Notes under the pieces: generated by a model
Databases searched by the model: none
What the model saw: the letters and a program-made list of their open reading frames with translations, nothing else
What the model was told of the DNA's origin: nothing
Position numbers and translations under genes: made by a program
Assembly (NCBI GenBank): GCA_958496175.1
Contig: OY292278.1
Location: forward strand, 4,402,001 to 4,466,000
Origin: Sisyra terminalis
Lineage: Eukaryota; Arthropoda; Insecta; Neuroptera; Sisyridae
DNA length: 64,000 bases
Direction: 5' to 3'
Shown: in pieces, positions 44,371-56,254 of the stretch
Layout: every line of letters starts with the position of its first letter
Numbering within the stretch: position 1 is the first letter of the stretch

Positions 44371-47329
44371 CCTATTAAAATTTATTCTAAATCCAAGTCA
44401 AATCATAAAAAAAAATATTTACGGTTTTTAATTCTCTGTTCTGGTTATTTTCTTTTGGACGAATATCAGATGAACTTCATCTTGGTAATTTATCGCCAAA
44501 CATGAGATTCAAGCAAAGATTGTGAGGTCAACAAAGTTTTGAGTGTTTGTTTTTTTGGGAAATTCCTGTAACTACGATGAAAACATTGCAGAAAAATCCT
44601 AAGATTTTTTTTGTTTGAAACCCAAGAAAAAAAATCATTGACCTAATTAAGAGGAATTTCATTTATCGTAGGCAGAACTTAAAAAAAGTTGAGACGAAGA
44701 TTTTTTTCTTTGGGTAAACGTGGAGGCCGTAAATTACCATAATGTGAATCATAACTCATATGGAATTGTTGAGAACTATTTTTAGCCTTATATAACCGTT
44801 AAAAAAATGAATCTTCTTATGGAAAAATTTGCAGATTGGAAGATTTGCAAGCAAATCACGCACCATTTTTGATAAAATGATAAAATTCGAGGCTACAGCG
44901 GCTATGTGCCGCAACAAAAGCGCATAGATTTACGCGTGATATATATCACCTTTATATATATCAGCTCAAAATTTTATTCCATTGAAATTTTCACGAAAAC
45001 GGAACAATAAATTTAAACACATTTTCCGATTGTGTTTTCGCTATTGAAAAAAGGCATAAACATGCCACACGTAGATGATTGTTGCACCATTTGTAAAATG
45101 CATCTGTGATTGCATCACGTTGGATGTGATTCCTCTTGTTATGTTTTTGCAACCGAATCGAATAAAAAACGCATGTGAAAAAAAAAGAAGCGAATGTTTG
45201 CCCAAAAGTAATATAACGAAAGAGAAAGGTGGCGAATTTCAAAGAGGAAAAAAAAAATTGTGCGCCTATTAGCTAATTGTTGCAGAGCAATTTAGACTAA
45301 ATCTGCTGGCAGTAGGCCATGAAATTTTTCTCAAACGTCATCCCATTGACCAATGAAAGTGTTGGACGTTCATAAATCTCGAAAATCTGCATAACAATGG
45401 TCCATTTTTTCGGGGAAAAATTCAAATTGAATTTCCCAAAGTGTTTTGGCGTGCAATTAAATTAATTATAATAATAATAACATAATACAATTTGTTTTTA
45501 AATTGCGCTCGTCTTGCAACTATTTTAAATGGGAAATAAAGAAAAAAAAAATGCTGCCAGCAAAATGAACTTTTCGTTGGTCTGATGCAATTTTGATAAA
45601 AGAAAAAGATATGATCTGATGCATAAAGAGTGTCATTCAACTCTTGATGGATTTAGTGAAGAAAATTCACACATTTGGACTAAAAATTTATTTGTTTAAA
45701 TGCATTTTTAAAGATTTTTTTTTTCGGTTGAAGATGAAAAAATTGGAAACAATAAGTTGAAAGTTTTCCAGTTACTGATATTACCAAGGATTTTTTCCGA
45801 TGCAACTATCAGAAATCGTGTTTTTCGATTGTTGCAAAAAGCCCTGAATGTTATCAAGGGGTTGGCATCGATATGAAGCCAACTTTTCAGACAAAAGGAG
45901 TCGAAACCACTCCCTTTATGTGTCTTATTGGAAAGAAAAAAAAAACCGCTCTTATTATAATATTTTGAATATATAACACAATTATTATGTAAATGTTCAA
46001 ATCCTTTCACTCCGGCTATTGATTTTTTCATCGAGTTCTTCGATGAAACAGAAAAAAAAACGCACACTTTTTAAAGCCAGTGCAATATTGCATAATTTCG
46101 ATTTGATTTAATCAACAACTTCCAGATTTGCAGATTGGTAATACGATGTTGATGGGTTTTCTTGGCATCTTAAATATTGGCCGTAATTAAAGTGCAGTCG
46201 AACTGCAAGAAAAACTGGGAATTATGCAACGTATGTTTGCACGGAATGCCAACAACTTTGTAGTTGGATGATTTGGTTTGGAGATGCAGAAAAAAATGCA
46301 ATGATCTATGTGATTATGAAAAGATTATGTAAGTCAATGATGGATTTCTGATCGTCTTGATTCCCGAAGGGAATCACTTAATCAACGATTTACACGACTC
46401 GAATACGGTTCCACAAAAAAAAAATTTGCACTTTTTTTTTCTCAATTTTTCGCAATTAAAATTTACACCGAATCGTTGGACCTCCCACAAATTTCAATAA
46501 TTGCACCTACACACATCGCACACATCCCAATCGATTTTTTTTCCCTCCCAAAAATAGACTCATAGATCTCTATATTTAATCGTAATATCTTTAACCTTCG
46601 ACCGCTAAATCTCCGATATATATTGATCAATTAACCCGCATAATAATTACAATTTCAAATGTAAATTACTATAATCGTGTCTTCTGTGCAATATTCGTTT
46701 GCGGAAAATATATCGTGGAGGATTTTGTCCGGCGGATTTTTGGGGAGAGCAAGTCAAGGCTGCGAAAATCTCGTGATTTTTTTTTATATGATTTAATCAT
46801 AAATGAATACCTATCAGATATTCTTAATGGCTGTGGCTAATCGATAATTGATGGGATCTATTAGATTTATTGACTTAATATGGCGAATAAATTGCAATGG
46901 GTTTTGACCAAAATCGCGAGCATTTATCACTAAGAAAAATCTTAGTAAATTTTTCTGTGAAACTCATAAAATTTGAGGAGATGCAACAAAAAAATCAAAT
47001 GGTGGCAGTTTATGGTCTCATATGTAAATTAAAAAGGTGCGGTTTTCACTTGATCATTTCACATATCTGTAGATCATTGATTTTTTTTTGGGTGTAAGAA
47101 AATTGAAAGGATTCATTAATTTTTGGTACTTTAAAAGGACTTGTCTTCAAGTTAAAAAAAAATAAAAATATCCGGATCGAAAATCATCCCTTATTTTCCC
47201 TTTTTCAAGGGATGAACTTTGCATTTTTTTTTCCTTTATATCCACCCGAAATAATTTCAAAATTTTCCATCAAAAATGGTTTTCTTCCCACTGAATCAGG
47301 GCTAGTTTATTGACCGCCAACAATGCAAT
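44371..47329. other. Unique AT-rich intergenic DNA
   Basis: No supported gene. Frames at 45075-45272 (plus) and 45708-46067 (minus, 119 codons) lack domains, have homopolymer-driven composition and no splice context. Could include regulatory DNA. Confidence 0.4.
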
Positions 47330-50300
47330 AACATGGAGACTTCAACGCGTAATCAAGACACGAACCCACCAAAATCAATTGAGCTGTTTTTATAATTTTT
47401 TTTTTGAATTTCTCAATCAATTTAGACTTTTTTATTTCTCCTATCCAATTTAAATCCAAATTTAAATTTTTTAGTCAAGTTAAAAAAATTACAGTCAAAT
47501 GATAAGTTTTGTGTTTTAAGACGATTTGTGCGAAAACTATAAAAGATACGGAAAAATGTTATAGAAAATTTAATTATCTACAACTTTTGTTATAACTTTT
47601 TTTTGTTATTTCATCCCCTTGTTGGCTAAATTAAGGGTTAAAGTCAATTTTTGTTAGATTCAAACTATTTTGAAAAAACTAATCTTGGATTTACGCGTTT
47701 TTTGAGAAAATGATAAGGCGTACGGAAAAATGTCAAGAGAGTTTATTCTATCGTTATCTATTTAAAACTATCGATCCCTAAATTTTTTGGTCAATTTAAA
47801 AAAATGACATCCGAATGATAAATTTTGTTTTAAGACGATTTGTGCGAAAACTATAGAAGATACGGAAAAATGTTATGGAAAATTTTTTGTAGAGAATTTA
47901 ACTGTCTACAACTTTTGTTATAACTTTTTTTTGTTATTTCATCCCCTTGTTGGCTAAATTAAGGGTTAAAGTCAATTTTTGTTAGATTCAAACTATTTTG
48001 AAAAAACTAATCTTGGATTTACGCGTTTTTTGTGAAAATGGTAAGGCATACGGAAAAATGTCAAGAGAGCTTTTTCAATCGTTATCTATTTAAAACTATT
48101 GATCCCAAAATTTTTTAGTCAATTTAAGAAAATGTCATCTGAATAAAAAAATTTGTGTTTTAAGACGATTTGTGCGAAAACTATAGAAGATACGGAAAAA
48201 TGTTATAGAAAATTTTTTGTAGAAAATTTAATTATCTACAACTTTTATTATAACCTTTTTTTGATATTTCATCCCCTTGTTGGTTAAATTAAAGGTTAAA
48301 GTCTATTTTTGTTTAACTTAAACTATTTTGAAAAAACTAATCTTGGATTTACTCGTTTGTAATGAAAATGGTAAGACGTACGCAAAAATGTCCAGAAAGC
48401 TTTTTTGTAGAAAAATTAATTGTGCACATTTTTTATTTGAAACATTTTTCGATATTTTGTCTCTATGTTGAAGAAAATCAGAGTTTTAGTTGAAGTGACA
48501 AATTGATGTCAATGCCATCTATGAAATTAACAAAAATCAATGAGAACTTGTAAAAATAATTTTATAAATTTTATATTTCATCTGAATAATATAAAGATGC
48601 TATGGCGCTTGTAGTAGGCCATGAACTGTATATAAATTTATATATATGGTGGAGATTTCAATGCACAAAACAACACAAACCCAACTACTAAATAGAGCTT
48701 TTTCTATGTGAAGCTTTGCATAACGAAGTGAAAAAAATGAAACCAACGTGAAATTTTATTTAAATAATCCCAAAATAATTCTTAATTTCAAAATTTCGTT
48801 CGTCATTTTTTTTATTTTCTATTTATTCTTAAAATCGATTTTGCGCGAAAAGTATAGGACATACGGAAAATTGTTACTGGTACTTTTAAGTAGACAATTC
48901 AATTGTCTACAACTTTTATTTAAACCTTTTTTTGTTATTTCATCCCTTTGTTGGCCAAATTAAGAGTTATTGTTAACTTTGAAAAAACCTCCGATGCATT
49001 TGTGCATTTTTTTATGAAACTTATCAGATCTACGTAAAAATGCAAAGAGAGCTTTTTTGTAGAAAATTTAATTTTACACATTTTTTATTTAAAACTTTTT
49101 TCGATATTTTTTCTCTGTACTGAAGAAAGTTAGGGTTCAAGTTGAAATGGAAATTTTATGTCAATGCCTTCTATAAAATCAACAAAAATCAATGGAGGAA
49201 CTTGAAAAAATTGTTTTATAAATTTTGAGGAACTTGAAGAAACTCTGAAGAAAATCTAAATTATATAGGGATTGTAGTAGGCTATGCATTGTACATAAGT
49301 TTATATATATAATGGAGACTTCAATGCCCAAAACGACGCAAACTCACCTACTAATTTGAGCTTTTACAATGTGAAACTTATATTATAAAAAGAAGAAGGA
49401 AACCTACATGAAATTAGTGTAGAAAACTTTCGAAATAATCCTTATTTCGAAAATTTGGATTTTCATTTTTTTATCCTATTTGTGCTTTAAGCACATTTTA
49501 TACGAAAATTATGACATACAGAAAATATATAGAATTCCGAATTGTAGGAAATCAAATTGCTAACATCTTTTATCAAAACTTTCTTTTTGATATTTCACCC
49601 CTTTGTTGACTAAATTAAGGGTAAAATTTAATTTTTATTAAATTTTTCGCGTTTTTTATGAAAATTACAAGACCTACGCAAAAATGTAAAAGAAGCTTTT
49701 TCGTAGAAAATTTAAATATCCACATTTTTTGTTTGAAGCTTTTTTCAAAATTTTTCCTCGTTGGTGATGAAAATAAGGGTTTAAACGTATCTGGAAAGAT
49801 GTGACTTTACTGCCGTCTATAAAATCAACAAAATTAATAAATACGTTGAAAAGTTTACTATTTTATAAAGAAAACGAATTTTAAGACGCCTTTAAAATTT
49901 CATAGATACTTAAACTTTCATCCCCTATTTAACCTAATTAGAAGATGAATTTTCCCAAAAAAAATTTCCTGATTTTAATCATAATTATATAAGGATCTCC
50001 TATTCAAAATTTCATGTCTGCACTTCTTTAAAATTAGGCTGTACAGTACCGACAAGTATACGTAACACTTAATAGTGTGGAGACTTCAATGCGCAATCAA
50101 GACACGAACCCGCCAAAATCACTTGACCTGATTTCAATGTATTTCTACGCCTTTTTAGTGTTTTTTTACAAATTTTTCGACCAATTTTAAATATTTTTTT
50201 CAATTCCCTACAAATCTATACTAAATTTTAAAAAAAATAATTAATTTAATGTACTTGGAAATTACTTTAAAAATTATTTATTTTAGCTTAAGTCTTGATC

Positions 50301-50680
50301 AAAGTTTTGCAAGTGATTGATCAAAAACAGCTTTGTTTTAAAAAAATTACATTATTTGGAACTTTAATTTATTTATTTTTTCTATATTTGATCCTTTTTT
50401 TGACTAAAAATTTGGCTAAAATCATAAGTTCTTCAGTTACCTGATGTATTTTATCTAATTGTTAATTGGCGCATTTTTTACGAAAACCGTTAGAAATACG
50501 TAAAAATTTTAAGAATCCTTTTTTGTAGAAAATAAAAGTATCTACAACTTTTATATTAACAATTTTTTCATATTTCAACCCCCAATTGGTTAAAATAAGG
50601 GTTAAAGTTCAATGTTTTTATTGCCGCATGATTTAACTCCAACTTTTGATTTAGCAAACTTAAACTATTAATTTTCGTTT
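47330..50680 (+). repeat. Complex satellite: 330-bp units in ~660-bp register
   Basis: A TATTTCATCCCC-type anchor recurs near 47605, 47933, 48263, 48934, 49589 and a decayed one near 50570. A second anchor TGGAGACTTCAA.GC recurs near 47354, 48649, 49313 and 50078. Together they show a basic ~660-bp unit (664-765) in which the half reading ACTATAGAAGATACGGAAAA was amplified three times at 328-330 bp. Divergence rises to the right. Blocks such as TTTTTGTAGA and CTACAACTTTT recall the foldback elements. Non-coding. Confidence 0.8.
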
Positions 50681-50854
50681 TTTAAATGAAAAAAAAATTG
50701 TTTTTAGATTAATGTGTCATGCAAACGAATCCTCGAGTACCAATTAGCGATATATACGTAAGATTTTTTCATTGAAAAGCTAATAATTTTTTTTCTTTTT
50801 TTTCAGGTTTGCTGCAAATATATGTCGAGTCATTGTTGTGAAATTTTAAATTCT

Positions 50855-51540
50855 TTCAAGTAAGTGGGACCTAACAATGGTAGATATTTTAAGTCTATAA
50901 AATTTACCCCTCTCCTCTCCCCCTTGAAAAAGGTTTTGAGATAAAAAAATTTAAGTTTAGAAGTCCTCAACTTTGTTCCCCAATATTTTTTAAATGGTTC
51001 GGTAAACGGAGAAATTGCAAGAGATCTTTTTCGAAGAAATTTATATTGTCTGTTAATATCTGGATCATAAATTCTTCTATGTTGATTAATAAGAAAAATA
51101 TGATGTTTTTTGTGAAGAAAACTTGAATTTATTGATTGCCTTTAAGAAATTGCATATATCATTTTGGAACCTTGGGATAATCATTTAATTTTAAATTCTT
51201 TCAAGTAAGTGGGACCTAACAATGGTAGATATTTTAAGTGTATAAAACTTACCCCTCTCCTCTACCTCTTAAAAAAGGTTTTAAGATAAAAAAATTCAAG
51301 TTTAGAAGTTCTCAACTTTGTTCCCCAATATTTTTTAAATGGTTCGGTAAACGCAGAAATTGCAAGAGATCTTTCTCGAAGATATTTACATTGTCTATTA
51401 AAATCTGGATCATAAATTCTTCTATGTTGATTAATAAGAAAAATATGATGGTTTTTGTGGAGAAATTTTGAATTTTTCGATTGCCTTTAAGAAATTGCAT
51501 ATATCATTTTGGAACCTTGGGATAATCATTTACAATTGAC
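50855..51540 (+). repeat. ~345-bp tandem duplication
   Basis: AAGTAAGTGGGACCTAACAA occurs at about 50858 and 51203, and the two copies are almost identical through TGGAACCTTGGGATAATCAT. Frames at 51238 and 51312 lie in repeat DNA and were discarded. Confidence 0.88.
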
Positions 51541-51774
51541 TTCAATAAAATTTATTGGGTACCAATTTTATGTTATACTTCTTCTATTTAACTACAGAAG
51601 AAAACCAGTTTGAACTTGGCCTTTTTTCCTGGTTTACAATAAAAAAAAACGTACGTCTAACTTCTAAGTTGCGTTCTATATTGTTTTATTGGTTAAATCC
51701 AATCGAAAATTAGCATTTTATTGATATGGGTGGTCACTTATGATTCAATAAATTAGATCTTCTCAACGCCCATT

Positions 51775-52056
51775 ATGTGTACATCCATGTTTGGACATTA
51801 TCATAGTGAAAAGGCCAAACGATTTTCGCTAGCAACTATGAAGAGCTGGAAATATGAAAAGTTTTGTACCGAAAAAAAATCAATTACTCAAATGCCATGG
51901 TTAAATAAATTTGCTCCAATTTATTATAGAAAAGATAATACACACAATGCATTTTTTGAAAAATTAACGTTGAAATTAGGCGAAGGTGGTTATAGAGATT
52001 TTATCGATGCATTAATTTATTGTGGGACCAGTCTAGCCAATTGTCAAATTTGGTGA
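51775..52056 (+). CDS. Orphan 93-residue ORF, possible exon
   Basis: The open frame uses a more varied codon and amino-acid mix than nearby random frames (it includes MFGHYHSEKAKRFSLATMKS and LGEGGYRDFIDALIYC). I do not recognise the family. No signal peptide or membrane segment. A possible acceptor TTAG lies 18 bp upstream of the ATG in frame, so it could be a terminal exon of a spliced gene; equally it could be a small intronless gene or chance. No poly(A) signal is obvious within 150 bp. Confidence 0.35.
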   Translation: MCTSMFGHYHSEKAKRFSLATMKSWKYEKFCTEKKSITQMPWLNKFAPIYYRKDNTHNAFFEKLTLKLGEGGYRDFIDALIYCGTSLANCQIW

Positions 52057-52489
52057 TTTTTTTTTTGGTGGATTCCCAGTCTTTGACTCATCGATTGTTT
52101 GGCGACATTTGTGCGACTTCCTGGATATTGTAGCGAATTATTTCCATGTTGTCCCAAATCGGTTAATATCAAAAAACTTTCGATTCAACCTTGAAGTCAC
52201 CAATCGTTTGATTTACTCATCCATTCATTAGATTTAACATGATTTTTTTTTTGGGGTCTCCACTGTGTACAGGTGGTTTGATCGGGGTGGGCAGATGTGC
52301 AACAAATTAATCTTGCATTACAGCATCTTTTAGGCGTACTAATCTGTAGATCTGAGTTTATAGAGGCGTAGGAGGAAACATTGTAGCAAATGAAATCTAA
52401 TATTTGAACAAGTTTTTACCAAATAGGTACAGGTAACGAAGATAAATTGACTGGTTTTTAAATGCAATTTGCATTCGGTGCAATAAAAT

Positions 52490-53065
52490 TGTAAAATTAA
52501 TTTATCGTTGCAATAAAAACGATAAAATTATTTATCCGTGTGAAGTTGACACCGTGTTGAAGTTGGTAACTTAATTAGAAATGCAAATTAAGTTGGCCAG
52601 GTTTTCTTTGATTGACTTTAAATAAAGGAGGGAAATTATACTCAATGGGGACTTTTCACAAATCTGGATTTTTAGAGGGGCGAATATAGAAGATTTTTGT
52701 AGTTCTAGGGTGAAATTTACCCCTAAATGATATTATTATTATTACAAACATTTGGGATACGAAATTGGCTTAAAAACTTAATTGTAAAATTAATTTATCG
52801 TTGCAATAAAAACGATAAAATTATTTCTCTCTGTGAAGTTGACACCGTGTTGAAGTTGGTAACTTAATTAAAAATGCAAATTAAGTTGGCCAGGTTTTCT
52901 TTGATTAATTTTAAATAAAGGAGGGAAATTATATTCAATGGGAACTGGATTTTTAGAGGGGTGAATATAGAAGATTTTTGTAGTTCTAGGGTGAAATTTA
53001 CCCCTAAATTATATTATTATTATTATTACAAACATTTGGGATACGAAATTGGCTTAAAAACTTAC
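52490..53065 (+). repeat. ~293-bp tandem duplication
   Basis: ATTTATCGTTGCAATAAAAA starts near 52499 and 52792. Each copy carries GAAGTTGACACCGTGTTGAA, AAGTTGGCCAGGTTTTCTTT and ACCCCTAAAT..TATTATTATT. The second copy lacks about 15 bp around GACTTTTCACAAATC. Recent duplication. Confidence 0.85.
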
Positions 53066-53868
53066 ACAATTTTTTCATGATTAAATAATCCATTGAATCG
53101 TAACCAAAAAGATAAATCTATCATTTCAAATGCAAAATTTACCAACCAAAAAACAAAATCTGATAAGCAAATTACGTACAACTTATATAAAAATGATGCA
53201 AAACGATGAGAAAAAATAGATTTTGGCCATAACCCATTTCCTAATGTGGTAATCTATCAGAAAAAACGAAAGCAAATATGCTAATTTTTGCCAATTTGTT
53301 ACACTTTAAATCGTTACATTATACAAATTCATTGGACACCAAAAAAAAAACGTGAAAAATATTGATTATCACGTCCAATCACCGCACTTCTTTTGGCTAA
53401 TAGATGTTGGAAAAAAAAGAGTAATAATCCGAAGAATAGTCGAAGGTTGCTCTTCACCTTGTCCATGTGTTCCACGCTAATGATGGACTTGATCTTATTG
53501 CACAAAGCCAAGCCGAAAATCATTAAGGTGTGACACGCAATTACCCAACGTATATGAATACAACGATGAACTTGTTTTCCGGATTTGAATACCCAAAAAA
53601 AAAAATCTTCACTTTTTCGAGCCTTTAAATTATTACTATAGGCTTTAGAAGAGTACGTTACCATTGTAAAAAAAAATTGCTTAATTAGTTTAATCATTTC
53701 AGCGACCGACTGTAAATTGGCCGCCCCCTATTTTCATTACTTAGTCGAGAATTCTTTAATTATTTCAAAATTAACTTTTCTTGATTTTCTTAGAGCAAAT
53801 TCTTTTATGGAATTTATGGAACTATCAACGTCAATATGCCGCCCCATTTTCATATACTATCTGGGGCT
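53066..53868. other. AT-rich DNA with an unproven 122-codon frame
   Basis: The minus-strand frame 53697-53329 has two hydrophobic stretches (RWVIACHTLMIFGLALC and LRLFFGLLLFFF) but depends on poly-T/A tracts and matches no family known to me. It is not called as a gene. Confidence 0.3.
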
Positions 53869-54581
53869 CAGTGGCGTAACTAGGTAACCAAGGGCCCTGA
53901 GGCAAATTAAAAAATGGGGCCCCACTGCTGTGTAAACTGATTAGGTTTTATCAAACTAAAATATGAAATATACAAATACTTTAAAAATGCTAATCTCCTT
54001 AAGCTCTTTTTTGTGCACTGCAGGGCAGCTAATAAAAATATTAAACAGTAACGACATAAATTACAACTAATACTTGGTGTAAGTTTGGCTAATAAAATGA
54101 AATAGAGAAGATTCAAAGGTTTATTATATAAAGTTTGGGCCTACCAACTGACTAAATAACAATTATATTTACAATTTTTTTCTAGCTTTAGTTTTTGCAA
54201 AAGGATCACTGATTTTATTTAAATCCAGGCTTGATACGGTTTTATTTTCAATTGCTATTAGCGATAAATATCGGAGTCGAGTTTGGTCCATATTATTTCT
54301 TAAATGTTTTTTCATTATTTTTAATTTGCTAAATGGCCTTTCAGCTGCTGCAGAAGTGACAGGAATTGTAAAGAATAATAACATTGCTGTAAATACTTCC
54401 GTTAGGTCGCATTCTAGGACTCCATATTTACTCATTATTTCCTAATTGGTAATTGGTGAACTTCTAACTGAATTTCCAAAAGTTCAGTTCGATCGAGATT
54501 TCTGGTAAGGATTCGAGGGCCCCCTGAGCCTGAGGGTTCCGGGGCACTGCCCCGCCTAGCCCCTAGGTAGCTACGTCACTG
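53869..54581. mobile_element. Internally deleted hAT element, 713 bp
   Basis: Ends CAGTGGCGTAACTAGGTA and, inverted, CAGTGACGTAGCTACCTAGG. The flanking 8-mers CTGGGGCT (53861-53868) and CTCGGGCC (54582-54589) match at 6 of 8, an old hAT target duplication. The GC-rich subterminal DNA (GGGGCCCC, CCCCGCC) is typical of this hAT group. It encloses a transposase C-terminal remnant on the minus strand. Confidence 0.85.
54169..54435 (-). pseudogene. hAT transposase C-terminal remnant
   Basis: 88 codons matching the hAT dimerisation domain of TTF/ZMYM1-like transposases: FTIPVTSAAAERPFSKLKIM, then KKHLRNNM, TRLRYLSLIAIEN. This hydrophobic/charged C-terminal block mediates oligomerisation of the transposase. 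The catalytic N-terminal and central parts (DDE residues, BED/TTF finger) are absent: upstream of 54435 the frame breaks and the element's right end is reached within 150 bp. It cannot encode an active enzyme. Its own TIRs remain, so it could have been mobilised in trans. Confidence 0.9.
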
Positions 54582-54589
54582 CTCGGGCC

Positions 54590-56026
54590 ATGGCCCCTCC
54601 GAGACCCACTACGTTTGCAAATCTTTTGATTTATAAGTACCTAATTTATGACAAGTTTATAAACTTTTTTTGTAAAGAAAAACATGAAAATTAAGACAGT
54701 TTAGACCTTTTTCCTTCTAAAATGGCTTTCGTAAATCATAAATAGCTGCTTATAGCTTATAGACTGTCCTTGAAGTGTACTTAGTTCACTTTCAAATTAA
54801 CGGCTTGTATATTCAAATATAAAACCTGTCAGACCTGTTGCAGCTTTTAAAAAAGCTTTTTTTTTGCCTAAATATTTTTAATTTCCATGAAGAGATTTAG
54901 TATAGCAGTAGTGCATTGAAAATTAGACACATTTAGGCAAAATAGGCATCAGTTTTGGAGCCTCTTTTAGCTCAATACTTATCAAATTTTCAACTATGTC
55001 AATGTAAGGATAATATAGCATGGAATTTCGTGTACCATGGACTTTGAGGCAATTATAGAAGACAAAATTTTAGACCATAGTTAAATGCATTCTGGGATTT
55101 TTTCATGATTATAAATTCATAGAAATCTTAAATTATCTTAAAAAAATATCGGTAAATTGAACTTTTCAGATTTGGTCTGGAAATTTAACTTCTTCATGAT
55201 CCATTTCTTGAAAACTTATTATAAGTATTTTAAAAATAATAAGTAGTTTTGAATATATATTTTACTTATCTGCTTATACCTCAATGTAATAAATTTTATC
55301 CTGAAACACAATGATAAATATAGTATTAACTTCATACCTTTTCTTCCCCTTTCTACCCTTTATGCCTATCAATCGCGACTCATTTTACAGATAGAAAGAT
55401 CTTATATATTGAAAAGTTGGTCATTCTTGATATAACCAATGCTGATCAATGCCTTAATGATGTTACTGACAATTTTCTAAAGCTTTTGCTTTGATAACAA
55501 AATATAGATCTTAGTTTTGCTAGGATTCTCAAGTCCATGTAAACTTTATGTTATATTCATTATCATATGAGCGTCACCAATACTTTTTCAATGAGGGGTA
55601 GTTTTCTCCGATGCAACTCGACTAAATTGACTAAATTTGTTATTTTCAGAGAAGAACCCAATTTTTGCTTCTAATATTTATCAGTGTTGATTTAGTTCTA
55701 GATTTGATAAAAATTCGTGAATTGATAAATTTGTCCTTCCCTTAGCAGTTTAAGAATGGCCAAATTGATCACTTATCCACCAAAAATTGATTTATCATAA
55801 ATTTTTTCCCAAGTTAACAATTCATTGTCTCATAACGACAGTCTTAAAGAATTTCTTCCGACATTCAAATCCTTCAAAATGCAATCATCACTTCGTAGTA
55901 TTTAAATGAAGAAAAAAAAAGTGAATTAAGTCATTTGACCAAATAGTGCGTAGTCATCAACTCTGACATCGAAGACCTTTTTATAAAGCAAAGACTTGGC
56001 AAAGATTTTACTTTCATTTGATCAAT
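54590..56026. other. AT-rich intergenic DNA
   Basis: A MITE-2-like right-end fragment near 54764-54815 (CCTTGAAGTGTACTTAGTTC). Otherwise no gene or repeat recognised. Confidence 0.4.
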
Positions 56027-56254
56027 TCAAGGCCTTGCCAGGCGTGGCATGGTCTCATCCTCTATTATTTTTTTTTTCTCTTTAAAAATTACTCTCAATT
56101 CCTCATCCGTTTTGTTCTTTTTTCGAGGCCTTGGCTTTTCTTGAAATTGTAACATTTCTTTAGTCATTAGCCACAACGATGAAATTTCCAATTTTCGCTT
56201 GCAGCGTTCACGTTTTGTTTTAAATGACGTTACTTGTTTTTTTTTTCTTTTCAT
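56027..56254 (-). CDS. Possible small basic protein or exon
   Basis: 75 codons, very rich in Lys, Arg and Glu (MKRKKKQVTSFKTKRERCKR at the start; EKPRPRKKNKTDEELRVIF in the middle), with mixed codon use. No family is recognised. An in-frame stop lies about 35 bp upstream; a possible acceptor GGTAG precedes it. A chance frame in A-rich DNA is a real alternative. Confidence 0.2.
   Translation of the reverse strand: MKRKKKQVTSFKTKRERCKRKLEISSLWLMTKEMLQFQEKPRPRKKNKTDEELRVIFKEKKKIIEDETMPRLARP

Noticed and set aside
45708..46067. 119-codon minus-strand frame
   Set aside because: No recognisable motif, tracts of Phe/Lys/Ser, no promoter or splice context.
53329..53697. 122-codon frame with two hydrophobic stretches, considered as a chemoreceptor exon
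   Set aside because: Poly-Phe/Lys from homopolymer tracts, no conserved chemoreceptor motif, no clear splice sites.
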